From assembly GCF_001553855.1 (NCBI RefSeq), contig NZ_LQWV01000034.1, positions 17,838 through 81,837 on the forward strand: a DNA stretch of 64,000 bases, in the 5' to 3' direction. Shown here in pieces: positions 45,719-54,580 of this stretch; position 1 is the first letter of the stretch; each line of letters opens with the position of its first letter. A model generated the notes under the pieces. That model saw only the letters and a list, made by a program, of their open reading frames with translations, was not told the origin of the DNA and ran no database searches. Origin of the DNA: Streptococcus gordonii. Its GTDB lineage: Bacteria; Bacillota; Bacilli; Lactobacillales; Streptococcaceae. The position numbers and the translations under genes are program-made.

Positions 45719-46222
45719 ATGGATGTAGAATTAAGGAAACCAAGACTAGAGGATAAGACCACTATTTTGGAAATGTTAGCAGATTTTGAAGCGACTTGTG
45801 GCCGGCATGACGGCTTCTTTGGCGGAGCTGATTTTGTCTACGAGGATTGGCTGGAAACCATTCAGCTGGCAGAAGCCGGGCTAGGTTTGCCAGAAGGTTT
45901 TGTACCTTACATTCAGCTTGTGGCTTTTACTGCGGATGGTCAGGCTGTGGGCTTTCTTAATTTGCGTTTGCAGCTCAATGACTATCTGCTCCAAGAAGGT
46001 GGGCACATTGGTTACAGTATTCGTCCGTCTGCGCGTGGGAAAGGATTGGCAAAAGAGCAGCTACGACAAGGCTTGCAAGTAGCCAAAAGTAAAAATATAA
46101 AACGAGCTCTGGTGACCTGCAATAGGGATAATGCTGCCAGCCGAGGTGTGATTCTTGCTAACGGTGGAGTATTAGAGGATATTCGAGGTGGGAAAGAGCG
46201 TTATTGGATTGATATAGATTGA
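45719..46222 (+). CDS. GNAT family N-acetyltransferase, first of a pair
   Basis: A 167-residue GNAT. The acetyl-CoA binding segment GGHIGYSIRPSARGKGLAKEQL lies near 98-119 (motif A, here split to note R-x-x-GKG), and it ends in LANGGVLEDIRGGKERYWIDI. It transfers acetyl from acetyl-CoA to an amine; the substrate is unknown. It is clearly paralogous to the next gene in the GGHIGYSIRP, ILANGGV and ERYWI segments. The Shine-Dalgarno is weak (GGTAGAA). Confidence 0.88.
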   Translation: MDVELRKPRLEDKTTILEMLADFEATCGRHDGFFGGADFVYEDWLETIQLAEAGLGLPEGFVPYIQLVAFTADGQAVGFLNLRLQLNDYLLQEGGHIGYSIRPSARGKGLAKEQLRQGLQVAKSKNIKRALVTCNRDNAASRGVILANGGVLEDIRGGKERYWIDID

Positions 46223-46231
46223 GGAAAGCCT

Positions 46232-46750
46232 ATGAAGTTACGACGACCAACTTTGGAAGATAAAGACGCTATTTTAGAGATGATTGCTGAATTTGATGCT
46301 GCGAAGTCTTATATGCATGGTGGTGTGGGCTCCACTTGGAAGCGGGCTGAGAATTATGAGGATTGGTTAAAGATTGTAGAGCAGCAGGAGGATGCTGAAA
46401 ATCTGCCAGAAGGATGGGTACCAGCAATTCAGTTTATCTCAGTTGACGAGGGAAACCGTCCTCTAGGCTTCCTGGCATTGCGTCTCTTGTTAAATGAAAA
46501 ACTCTTTGTTGAGGGTGGGCATATTGGCTATTCAATTCGACCGGGGGAACGAGGCAGGGGCTATGGGCAGGAGCAACTGCATTTGGGCCTTATAGAGGCG
46601 AAGAGAGCTGGTTTGGATTTTGCTCTGATTACCTGCGATGAAGAAAACGAAGCTAGCCGGCGAACGATTCTTGCTAATGGTGGCGTCTATGACAATACCA
46701 TTCAAGGAAGCGAGCGCTACTGGATAGAGCTAGATGGAGAAGTGGCATGA
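46232..46750 (+). CDS. GNAT family N-acetyltransferase, second of a pair
   Basis: A 172-residue GNAT with motif A EGGHIGYSIRPGERGRGYG near 102-120 and the ending ILANGGVYDNTIQGSERYWIEL. It shares layout and several identical blocks with the preceding gene, so the pair arose by tandem duplication. Its stop overlaps the nrdG ATG (ATGA). The link between an acetyltransferase and ribonucleotide reduction is not understood. Confidence 0.9.
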   Translation: MKLRRPTLEDKDAILEMIAEFDAAKSYMHGGVGSTWKRAENYEDWLKIVEQQEDAENLPEGWVPAIQFISVDEGNRPLGFLALRLLLNEKLFVEGGHIGYSIRPGERGRGYGQEQLHLGLIEAKRAGLDFALITCDEENEASRRTILANGGVYDNTIQGSERYWIELDGEVA

Positions 46751-47346
46751 ACAATCCCAAACCCCAAGAATGGAAAAGCGAGGAGCTGAGTAAGGGTCGC
46801 ATCATTGACTATAAAGCTTTTAACTTTGTGGATGGCGAAGGTGTCCGTAACTCCCTCTATGTCAGTGGCTGTATGTTTCACTGTGAGGGCTGCTACAATG
46901 CAGCAACCTGGTCCTTCAACGCTGGGATTCCCTATACCCAAGAGCTGGAGGAGCAGATCATGAAGGACCTGGCGGAGCCTTATGTACAAGGGCTGACCCT
47001 TCTAGGCGGCGAGCCTTTTCTCAATACAGGTATTCTCCTACCCTTGGTCAAGCGGATTCGGAGAGAGCTTCCGGACAAGGATATCTGGTCCTGGACGGGC
47101 TACACCTGGGAGGAGATGATGCTGGAAACGGAGGATAAGCTGGAGTTGCTGAGTCTGATTGATATTCTGGTGGACGGCCGTTTTGACCTTACCAAGAAGA
47201 ATCTCATGTTACAGTTTCGTGGATCTTCCAATCAGCGCATTATAGATGTGCAGAAGTCCCTTCAGTCTGGACAAGTTGTCATCTGGGACAAGCTGAATGA
47301 TGGGAAAGAAAGTTTTGAACAAGTTGATCGGGATGGCCTCATCTGA
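46747..47346 (+). CDS. nrdG: Anaerobic ribonucleotide reductase activase NrdG
   Basis: A 199-residue radical-SAM enzyme. The cluster motif CMFHCEGC (Cx3Cx2C) is near residues 41-48 and the SAM-binding GGEPF near 83-87. It abstracts hydrogen from the glycine of NrdD to create the working radical. It is translationally coupled to the second GNAT and ends the nrd block before a terminator. Length is slightly above the Escherichia form. Confidence 0.96.
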   Translation: MNNPKPQEWKSEELSKGRIIDYKAFNFVDGEGVRNSLYVSGCMFHCEGCYNAATWSFNAGIPYTQELEEQIMKDLAEPYVQGLTLLGGEPFLNTGILLPLVKRIRRELPDKDIWSWTGYTWEEMMLETEDKLELLSLIDILVDGRFDLTKKNLMLQFRGSSNQRIIDVQKSLQSGQVVIWDKLNDGKESFEQVDRDGLI

Positions 47347-47387
47347 TCATGGTCAACTAGATCAAAGATGCCCTATGATATAATTTT

Positions 47388-47420
47388 AAAAATGGTCCCT
47401 AGTAACAGGAACCATTTTTT
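47388..47420 (+). terminator. Terminator after nrdG
   Basis: AAATGGTCCC / GGAACCATTT with one mismatch, a 7-base loop and a TTTTTT tail. Confidence 0.85.
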
Positions 47421-47528
47421 GTAAACAAATCCTTGAGACTTCTATAAAATACTCTATATTTATGCACTTTGCTTTTTTTCTTAAGTTAATAAAAGATAAA
47501 GAAGAATTGCTTTGGATCTTTACTATGA

Positions 47529-47550
47529 TTTCTTAAAAATTTCTTAAAAA
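47529..47550 (+). promoter_or_regulatory. 11-bp tandem repeat upstream of the polysaccharide promoter
   Basis: TTTCTTAAAAA is repeated exactly in tandem (47529-47539 and 47540-47550), one helical turn apart, about 28 bases upstream of the -10 box. OmpR-type response regulators bind such 11-bp repeats, so this is a candidate activator or repressor site. Confidence 0.4.
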
Positions 47551-47574
47551 TAGGGCAGAATCTAAATATTTTTG

Positions 47575-47583
47575 TGATATAAT
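47575..47583 (+). promoter_or_regulatory. Polysaccharide locus promoter
   Basis: Extended -10 TGA-TATAAT with the hexamer at 47578-47583, 37 bases before wzg. No -35 match is seen; activation by a bound factor is plausible. Confidence 0.6.
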
Positions 47584-47619
47584 AGGATGGAGTAATTATG
47601 TATAGGAAGTGTTTTTAGC

Positions 47620-49080
47620 ATGTCTCGTAGAAAAAGCAATGGAACTACCGCTAAATCAAGACGTTTTAAAATCTTAAATGTTAGTTTATTCATCATTTAT
47701 GTTTTATTAATCTCTGTCTTGATAGTTTATATATTCAGGTATAATATTTTAGCTTTTCGTTATTTGAATATTATTTCAACCTTTGTGATGATACTAGTAG
47801 CAGTTCTAGCTGCTCTTTTCATTTGGTTTAATAAGGCTCGGATTTTTACAACAGTATTATTGGTTCTGTCCTTGCTGATTGGGTCAGGAACCATGTACGC
47901 TGTCAAGGAAATGGTGGACCTGTCTACTGGTTTGAATTCTACCTCTAACTATTCTGAGTATGAAATGAGCGTTGTAGTAGCAGCGGACAGCGACATTAAA
48001 GATATAAAAAAAGTAACCAATGTTTTAGCTCCAACCAATAATGATGGTGAAAACATTGCAGCCTTAACAGATGAACTAGCCAAGACCAAGAAAGTCCAAT
48101 TGACAGTGGGCTCAGCGAGCTCTTATCTGGCAGCTTATAAGTCCTTGCTTGCTGGAGAGACAAAAGCTATTGTTATCAATAGTGTATTTGAGGATACCCT
48201 ACGAAGTGAAGATCCTGACTATGCTTCCAAAGTTAAAAAGTTGTATTCTTACAAATTAACGAAAAAGGTTGAGACTGCAACTAAGAAGCATGATGTTAAT
48301 GCAGATGTCTTTAATATCTATGTCAGCGGGATTGATACCTATGGAGGTATATCATCTGTCTCTCGTTCGGATGTGAACATCATTATGACAGTTAACCGTA
48401 AGACCAAGCGCGTGCTTTTGACAACCACACCGCGTGACGCCTATGTACCTATTGCGGATGGTGGTGCGGATCAGCCTGATAAACTGACCCATGCGGGTAT
48501 TTATGGTATAGATGCTTCGGTTCATACTCTAGAGAAACTTTATGGTATCGATATTCAGTATTATGTACGTTTGAATTTCACTTCCTTCCTCAAATTGATT
48601 GACCTTTTGGGTGGTGTTGATGTGTATAACGATCAAGAATTCACAAGCCGTCATGGAAATTACCACTTTAAGGTTGGAGATGTTCATCTCAATTCTGAGC
48701 AAGCTCTGGGCTTTGTCAGGGAACGGTATTCATTAACGGGTGGTGATAACGACCGCGGTAAGAACCAGGAAAAAGTCATCGCTGCTGTTATTAAGAAGCT
48801 GACCTCAACGGATGCTCTGAAGAATTACAATAGTATTATTTCAGGTTTACAAGATTCTGTTCAGACAAATATGAGCTTAGAAACCATGATGAATCTTGTG
48901 AATACCCAGTTGGAAACAGGTGGGAACTATACAGTTACGTCACAAGCTTTGACTGGAAATGGAACAACTGGTCTGCCTTCATATGCTATGCCAGAAGCCG
49001 CCCTTTATATGCTGGAAGTTGATCCGGCAAGCCTGGATCAAATGAAGTCTGAAATTCAGACCGTTATGGAAGGGAAGTAA
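47620..49080 (+). CDS. wzg: LytR-CpsA-Psr family protein Wzg (CpsA)
   Basis: A 486-residue protein with three N-terminal membrane helices (about 18-100), an accessory domain and the LCP catalytic domain (about 225-390; [46 protein letters not shown]). LCP enzymes attach undecaprenyl-linked glycopolymers to peptidoglycan. It is the first gene of the standard wzg-wzh-wzd-wze regulatory block. The Shine-Dalgarno is AGGAAG, 9 bases before the ATG. Confidence 0.96.
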   Translation: MSRRKSNGTTAKSRRFKILNVSLFIIYVLLISVLIVYIFRYNILAFRYLNIISTFVMILVAVLAALFIWFNKARIFTTVLLVLSLLIGSGTMYAVKEMVDLSTGLNSTSNYSEYEMSVVVAADSDIKDIKKVTNVLAPTNNDGENIAALTDELAKTKKVQLTVGSASSYLAAYKSLLAGETKAIVINSVFEDTLRSEDPDYASKVKKLYSYKLTKKVETATKKHDVNADVFNIYVSGIDTYGGISSVSRSDVNIIMTVNRKTKRVLLTTTPRDAYVPIADGGADQPDKLTHAGIYGIDASVHTLEKLYGIDIQYYVRLNFTSFLKLIDLLGGVDVYNDQEFTSRHGNYHFKVGDVHLNSEQALGFVRERYSLTGGDNDRGKNQEKVIAAVIKKLTSTDALKNYNSIISGLQDSVQTNMSLETMMNLVNTQLETGGNYTVTSQALTGNGTTGLPSYAMPEAALYMLEVDPASLDQMKSEIQTVMEGK

Positions 49081-49083
49081 GCC

Positions 49084-49815
49084 ATGATTGATATTCATTC
49101 ACATATCGTTTTTGATGTTGATGATGGTCCAAAGACAATAGAAGATAGCAGGGCCTTGCTGGAAGAAAGCTACCGTCAAGGGGTGCGAACAATCATTTCA
49201 ACTTCTCATCGTCGGAAAGGGATGTTTGAGACTCCAGAAGCAAAAATTGAAGAAAACTTCAAACAAGTCCAGGAACTGGCTAAAGAAATTGCGGATGATT
49301 TGACTATTCTTTACGGGGCTGAAATATATTATACAAGTGATATTTTGGATAAGCTGGAGCAAGGAAAGATTCCACGCTTGGCAGATAGTCAGTATGCTTT
49401 AATTGAATTCAGTATGATCACGCCTTACAAGGAAATTCATACAGCTCTGAGCAACGTTTTACGCTTGGGCGTTACACCTGTTGTGGCTCATATTGAGCGC
49501 TATCATTGTTTGGAAAATGATGAAAAGAAGGTACGCGACTTGATTAATATGGGTTGTTACACCCAGATTAATAGTTCGAGTGTTTTAAAACCAAAGCTGT
49601 TTGGAGACACTTATAAATTCATGAAAAAAAGGGCCCAGTTCTTTCTGGAGAAAGATCTGGTTCATTTCGTGGCCAGTGACATGCACAATTTGAATCCACG
49701 ACCGCCTTATATGCAAGAGGCCTACCAAATCATCTCCAAGAAGTATGGGAAATCTCATGCGGAGCAGTTGTTTAGAAAAAATCAGGAATTATTGCTAAGA
49801 AGTGAATACATATAA
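49084..49815 (+). CDS. wzh: Protein-tyrosine phosphatase Wzh (CpsB), PHP family
   Basis: A 243-residue PHP-fold metal-dependent tyrosine phosphatase. Metal ligands are visible in MIDIHSHIVFDVDDGP (residues 1-16), STSHRRKG near 39-46, and VASDMHNL near 196-203. It removes phosphate from the tyrosine tail of the Wze kinase to regulate polysaccharide chain production. It lies 3 bases after wzg. Confidence 0.96.
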   Translation: MIDIHSHIVFDVDDGPKTIEDSRALLEESYRQGVRTIISTSHRRKGMFETPEAKIEENFKQVQELAKEIADDLTILYGAEIYYTSDILDKLEQGKIPRLADSQYALIEFSMITPYKEIHTALSNVLRLGVTPVVAHIERYHCLENDEKKVRDLINMGCYTQINSSSVLKPKLFGDTYKFMKKRAQFFLEKDLVHFVASDMHNLNPRPPYMQEAYQIISKKYGKSHAEQLFRKNQELLLRSEYI

Positions 49816-49845
49816 GCTTCGCTCTTAGTATAGAGGAAAAGGAAC

Positions 49846-50541
49846 ATGAATAAAGAAAATCAACTAGTCGAAATTGACGTACTGTCTTTGATCAAGACAG
49901 TATGGAAAAGAAAGTTTATCATTCTGTTGATAGCGTTAGTGGCAGCTGTCTTAGCTTTGGGTTATAGCCTTTTTATTGCTAAGCCCTCTTATCAAAGTAC
50001 GACACGGATTTACGTTGTCAACCGTCAGCAGACAGATAATAACACTCTGACCAACCAAGACCTACAAGCAGGATCCTACCTGGTTAAGGACTATAAGGAA
50101 ATCATTTTATCGCAGGATGTATTGTCTACGGTTATTTCAGAATTAAAACTACCTGGGACAACAGCTGAATTAAGCAAGTCTGTAAGTGTTTCGGTGCCTA
50201 CAGATACACGGATTGTGTCCATCACTGTCAAAAATAGCGATCCTAACCAAGCTAGCCGAATCGCCAACACCTTGCGCGAAGTGGCAGCTGAAAAAATCAT
50301 TGCCGTTACTAAGGTTTCAGATGTAACAACCTTAGAAGAGGCAGAAGTTCCAAAATCACCATCTTCTCCAAATATTCGCCGGAATGTCATGCTCAGTTTT
50401 TTTGCTGGAGTGATTGTAATGGTCATTATCGTAGTGTTTGTCGAAGTTTTAGATGATCGGGTTAAGAAACCAGAAGATATAGAAGAAGTGATGGGCTTAT
50501 CCTTGTTAGGAGTCGTCCCAGATATGAGAAAACTGAAATAA
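49846..50541 (+). CDS. wzd: Polysaccharide co-polymerase Wzd (CpsC)
   Basis: A 231-residue Wzz-type protein with two membrane helices (about 25-45 and 177-197) around an extracytoplasmic domain, and a short cytoplasmic tail. In Gram-positives it is the membrane activator of the separate tyrosine kinase Wze. A proline-rich segment ([14 protein letters not shown]) precedes the second helix. It is 30 bases after wzh. Confidence 0.96.
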   Translation: MNKENQLVEIDVLSLIKTVWKRKFIILLIALVAAVLALGYSLFIAKPSYQSTTRIYVVNRQQTDNNTLTNQDLQAGSYLVKDYKEIILSQDVLSTVISELKLPGTTAELSKSVSVSVPTDTRIVSITVKNSDPNQASRIANTLREVAAEKIIAVTKVSDVTTLEEAEVPKSPSSPNIRRNVMLSFFAGVIVMVIIVVFVEVLDDRVKKPEDIEEVMGLSLLGVVPDMRKLK

Positions 50542-50550
50542 GGAGTCGTT

Positions 50551-51246
50551 ATGCCAGTATTAGAATTATCAAATAATAAAAAACAATCTATTCAGAAAAC
50601 TGAAGAATATTACAACGCTCTTAGGACAAATATTCAGTTAAGTGGAGAAGATATTAAGATTGTGGCTGTCACTTCAGTTCAACCAAATGAGGGTAAATCC
50701 ACAACTTCTACAAATCTTGCTATTGCTTTTGCAAGAGCTGGATATACTACACTCTTGATTGATGCTGATATCCGAAACTCAATCATGTCAGGGGTGTTTA
50801 AATCAAAAGAAAGAATTACTGGATTGACAGATTATTTGGTGGGGAAAAATGATTTGTCACAAGGATTGTGTGAGACTGATGTACCTAATCTCTTTGTCAT
50901 TGAGTCAGGACAATCGTCACCAAACCCAACGGCGCTTCTACAAAGCAAAAACTTTGATGAAATGATGAACATATTACGTCGTCATTATGATTATATTATT
51001 GTAGACACGCCACCTATTGGTTTAGTAATTGATGCAGCTATTATTTCACAAAAATGTGATGCAAGTTTATTGGTTGCTGAGGCAGGGTCAGTGAAACGTA
51101 AGGCACTTCAAAAATCTAAGGAGCAGTTAGAGCAGACAGGGACTCCTTTCTTGGGAGTTGTATTAAACAAATATGACGTGTCGGGAGATCGTTATGGAGT
51201 TTACGGTGCTTATGGGAATTATGGTGCTTACGGGAAAAAACATTAA
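50551..51246 (+). CDS. wze: Tyrosine-protein kinase Wze (CpsD)
   Basis: A 231-residue BY-kinase with Walker A VQPNEGKSTTSTN near 48-60, Walker A' LLIDADIRNS near 72-81 and Walker B IIVDTPPIG near 149-157. The tail GDRYGVYGAYGNYGAYG holds a cluster of four tyrosines for autophosphorylation. It works with Wzd and Wzh to control chain length and export. It is more AT-rich than wzg-wzd, like the genes after it. Confidence 0.96.
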   Translation: MPVLELSNNKKQSIQKTEEYYNALRTNIQLSGEDIKIVAVTSVQPNEGKSTTSTNLAIAFARAGYTTLLIDADIRNSIMSGVFKSKERITGLTDYLVGKNDLSQGLCETDVPNLFVIESGQSSPNPTALLQSKNFDEMMNILRRHYDYIIVDTPPIGLVIDAAIISQKCDASLLVAEAGSVKRKALQKSKEQLEQTGTPFLGVVLNKYDVSGDRYGVYGAYGNYGAYGKKH

Positions 51247-51264
51247 AAATTAACTGGGGATATT

Positions 51265-53076
51265 ATGGAAATAACTAGGGCACAAAAACGCTTAATATTG
51301 ATGATAGTGGATACTATTATCATTTATATGAGTGGTTATATTGCTTACTTTTTCTTATCTGAATATATTCAAACAAGAGAATTAAACATAATACAAAATC
51401 AGACTTATGTGACAGTGCTATATTTGCTGGTTGGTCGAGGAATTACGGGAGCTTTTTCTATTCTAAATCGCTATACAGACTATAAAAATCTTAGCAAAAT
51501 CGCCTTGACTTTAGCCGGGGCTTATATAGCGGTCTCAGTGATAGAAACTGTCTTTACTTTGGGTATTAGCTACCGTTTTATGCTACTGGGCTGTATGTTC
51601 TCGATTTTATTCTCTACATCTGTTCGACTAGCGTGGAGGATATGGTATGGTTATAAAACGGGAGTAAGGTATGAAGAAGTTGCTAGCGAAATGTTATTAC
51701 GGACCTTAGTAGTGGGAGCAGGAGCTGGTGGAAGCTTGTTTATAACCACAGCTTTAAAGGATTCGCCTGATATTAAGATTGTTGCGGTGGTTGATCGAGA
51801 TGTTAGCAAACATGGTTCTTTTTTACATGGAATAAAGGTTGTAGGATCAGATAGTCAGATTCCAGAGATTGTTGCAAACTATGAGATTAATCAAATTGTA
51901 ATTGCTATTCCATCCTTAGAACCAGAAGAGTATGAACGTATTTTGACTCTTTGCAAAGCGACGAATGCTACTGTTAAAGCCATGCCAAAATACGAAGAAG
52001 TGGTTACAGGAAAAGTTAGGGTTAGTAAACTCAGAGAGATTGATATATCTGATTTATTGGGACGAAAAGAGGTTGTGCTTGATCAGACAAGTCTGAAGTC
52101 AAATATCGAAGGCAAGACAGTACTTGTAACAGGGGCAGGAGGCTCAATTGGTTCTGAACTTTGCCGCCAAATTGCTCGGTTTAACCCGGATAGACTCTTG
52201 CTTTTAGGGCATGGGGAGAATTCTATCTATTTGATTCACAAAGAGCTTTACAATCAATATGGTTCTAAATTTGAAATTATTCCAGTTATTGCTGACATTC
52301 AGGACCGTGAACGTATTTTCCAAATTATGGAAAACTATCGTCCAGACAGAGTCTATCATGCAGCAGCTCATAAGCATGTCCCTTTGATGGAATATAATCC
52401 AAAAGAAGCAGTTAAAAATAATATATATGGTACTCGTAATGTAGCCGAGGCCGCTAAAGCTACGGGCGTTACCAAATTTGTAATGATTTCAACAGATAAG
52501 GCTGTGAATCCACCAAATGTGATGGGGGCGACTAAGCGTATAGCTGAGATGGTTGTAACTAGCCTCAATGAAGAAGGGAAAACAATGTTTGCTGCAGTTC
52601 GCTTTGGGAATGTTCTAGGTAGTCGTGGCAGTGTTGTTCCTTTGTTTAAAGAACAAATTGCAAAAGGGGGACCTGTAACTGTTACTGACTTTCGTATGAC
52701 TCGTTACTTTATGACTATTCCAGAAGCTAGTCGATTGGTCATCCAAGCTGGGGCCTTAATGCATGGAGGCGAAGTTTTTGTACTGGACATGGGAGAACCA
52801 GTTAAAATTTTGGATTTAGCCAAAAAGATGATTTCGTTAAGTGGTCATTCAGAGGCAGATATTAATATTGTTGAAACTGGAATTAGACCTGGTGAAAAAT
52901 TATATGAGGAACTGCTTTCTACTCAAGAAAGGGTTGATGAACAGGTTTATGAAAAGATTTTTGTAGGAAATGTACATGCTCCAGCCAAGAAGGAAGTTGA
53001 TGATTTCATTGATACTTTATTAGAGCTGAATGAGACTGAGTTGAAGCAAAGATTAATTGACTTTGCTCAACAATAG
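51265..53076 (+). CDS. CapD/WbpM-type nucleotide-sugar 4,6-dehydratase
   Basis: A 603-residue membrane-anchored enzyme with four N-terminal membrane helices (about 10-115), a CoA-binding-like Rossmann domain (VVGAGAGGSLF near 149) and a second Rossmann dehydratase domain (LVTGAGGSIGSELC near 286). The catalytic segment STDKAVNPPNVMGATKR has Met in place of the usual SDR Tyr, as in long WbpM/PglF enzymes. These convert UDP-GlcNAc to UDP-2-acetamido-2,6-dideoxy-4-keto-hexose. With the SDR at 53702, a UDP-QuiNAc or UDP-FucNAc route is likely. Confidence 0.9.
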   Translation: MEITRAQKRLILMIVDTIIIYMSGYIAYFFLSEYIQTRELNIIQNQTYVTVLYLLVGRGITGAFSILNRYTDYKNLSKIALTLAGAYIAVSVIETVFTLGISYRFMLLGCMFSILFSTSVRLAWRIWYGYKTGVRYEEVASEMLLRTLVVGAGAGGSLFITTALKDSPDIKIVAVVDRDVSKHGSFLHGIKVVGSDSQIPEIVANYEINQIVIAIPSLEPEEYERILTLCKATNATVKAMPKYEEVVTGKVRVSKLREIDISDLLGRKEVVLDQTSLKSNIEGKTVLVTGAGGSIGSELCRQIARFNPDRLLLLGHGENSIYLIHKELYNQYGSKFEIIPVIADIQDRERIFQIMENYRPDRVYHAAAHKHVPLMEYNPKEAVKNNIYGTRNVAEAAKATGVTKFVMISTDKAVNPPNVMGATKRIAEMVVTSLNEEGKTMFAAVRFGNVLGSRGSVVPLFKEQIAKGGPVTVTDFRMTRYFMTIPEASRLVIQAGALMHGGEVFVLDMGEPVKILDLAKKMISLSGHSEADINIVETGIRPGEKLYEELLSTQERVDEQVYEKIFVGNVHAPAKKEVDDFIDTLLELNETELKQRLIDFAQQ

Positions 53077-53089
53077 AAATGGAGAAAAA

Positions 53090-53695
53090 ATGTACAAATT
53101 TATAAAGAGAAGTTTAGATATTTTCTTATCGTTAGTGGGGATGCTTATTTTGTCTCCGTTCATTCTCATACTAATTATTGTTATAAAGTTAGACTCCAAA
53201 GGTCCGGTATTGTTTAAACAAAAACGTATTGGTATCCACAAAAAAACATTTCAAATTTTAAAGTTTCGAACTATGCGAATTGATACACCTAAGGATACCC
53301 CAACTCATCTGCTGGAAAATCCTGAGCAATGGATTACCAAGACAGGCCATTTCCTCAGAAAGACATCTTTGGATGAATTGCCACAAATATGGAACATTTT
53401 TGTTGGGGACATGAGTATCATAGGTCCAAGGCCGGCTCTTTGGAATCAGTATGATTTGATTGAAGAGCGAGACCGTTATGGAGCAAATGATGTTTTGCCA
53501 GGTCTGACAGGTTGGGCTCAGATTCACGGGCGGGATGAGTTGCCTATTGAAAAAAAAGCTGAGCTAGATGGTTACTATGTAAAACATATGTCTTTTAGAC
53601 TTGATTTACATTGTTTTTTTGGAACAATTAAAAGTGTTGTTAAGAGTGAAGGCGTTGTCGAGGGTGGAACCGGAACATTGGAACAAAAGGATTAG
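53090..53695 (+). CDS. Initiating phosphoglycosyl transferase (PglC/WbaP core type)
   Basis: A 201-residue enzyme with one N-terminal re-entrant hydrophobic helix (about 8-32) and the bacterial sugar transferase motifs KFRTM near 59-63, TSLDELPQIWNI near 92-103 and DMSIIGPRP near 107-115. It moves a sugar-1-phosphate from a UDP-sugar to undecaprenyl phosphate, starting the repeat unit. The ATG at 53090 follows AATGGAGAAA; the upstream TTG lies inside the previous gene. Its small size favours HexNAc-type sugars such as those made by the CapD enzyme next door. Confidence 0.93.
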   Translation: MYKFIKRSLDIFLSLVGMLILSPFILILIIVIKLDSKGPVLFKQKRIGIHKKTFQILKFRTMRIDTPKDTPTHLLENPEQWITKTGHFLRKTSLDELPQIWNIFVGDMSIIGPRPALWNQYDLIEERDRYGANDVLPGLTGWAQIHGRDELPIEKKAELDGYYVKHMSFRLDLHCFFGTIKSVVKSEGVVEGGTGTLEQKD

Positions 53696-53701
53696 TTAAA
53701 G

Positions 53702-54568
53702 ATGACAAGAATTTTGATTACTGGGAAAGATAGCTATATAGGGAAGTGTTTTCTATCTCATGTTTCTGAATCACCCGACTTTTTAGTTGAGGAGTTGGAT
53801 GTTCAAAAAGACACGTGGAAAAGTCATGATTTCTCTCAATATGATGTCATTTTTCATGTAGCTGCAATTGTCCATCTGGCAAATCCTTCATCGGAAATGG
53901 CATCTGTTTACCAGCGTGTCAATACTCAGTTGCCTTTTGAGTTGGCTCAGAAAGCAAAGAAGGAAGGTGTGAGTCAATTCATCTTCATGAGTAGCATGAG
54001 TGTTTATGGTGAAATCAAAGGGCCAGGAGTGATAACAAGAGATACAATCCCTGCTCCTCAGTCTTTGTATGGGAAAAGTAAACTACTAGCGGAGCAACTA
54101 CTCACAGAGTTAAGCTCTCCAGAATTTCATGTGGTTATTTTGAGGCCACCTATGGTTTATGGTCCAGGAGCAAAGGGAAACTACCAGCGACTATCCAGTT
54201 TAATAAGAAAATTACCTCTTTTTCCAAGAGTTGATAACGCTAGAAGTATGATTTATATTGATAATTTAAGTGAGTTTATTCGATTGTTGATAAAGAATAG
54301 GGAGAATGGTATTTTCTTCCCTCAAAATCGTTCCTATGTAAATACTTCTGAACTAGTAAGCGAAATAAAGAAATCTCAGGGTGAATACATCCTTTTGCTG
54401 CCGGGTTTTAATTGGTTATTAAAAACTTTAGGACGCTATATTCCAACATTCAGCAAACTATTCTCTAATTTGGTCTATTCGGAAGAAATGTCTGTCTATT
54501 CAGAGGACTATCAATTGGTTTCTTTTTCTGAATCTATTCAACAGACCGAACAACGCGAGAAAATTTGA
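53702..54568 (+). CDS. NAD-dependent epimerase/reductase (SDR)
   Basis: A 288-residue extended SDR with the Rossmann loop ILITGKDSYIGK (residues 4-15) and catalytic SLYGKSKLLAE (YxxxK near 120-124). It resembles the 4-ketoreductases that finish UDP-QuiNAc or UDP-FucNAc after CapD-type dehydration (WbpV/QnlA-like). It begins 6 bases after the initiating transferase. The exact product stereochemistry is not deducible. It could also be a 4-epimerase. Confidence 0.82.
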   Translation: MTRILITGKDSYIGKCFLSHVSESPDFLVEELDVQKDTWKSHDFSQYDVIFHVAAIVHLANPSSEMASVYQRVNTQLPFELAQKAKKEGVSQFIFMSSMSVYGEIKGPGVITRDTIPAPQSLYGKSKLLAEQLLTELSSPEFHVVILRPPMVYGPGAKGNYQRLSSLIRKLPLFPRVDNARSMIYIDNLSEFIRLLIKNRENGIFFPQNRSYVNTSELVSEIKKSQGEYILLLPGFNWLLKTLGRYIPTFSKLFSNLVYSEEMSVYSEDYQLVSFSESIQQTEQREKI

Positions 54569-54580
54569 TAAGGGAAGGAG

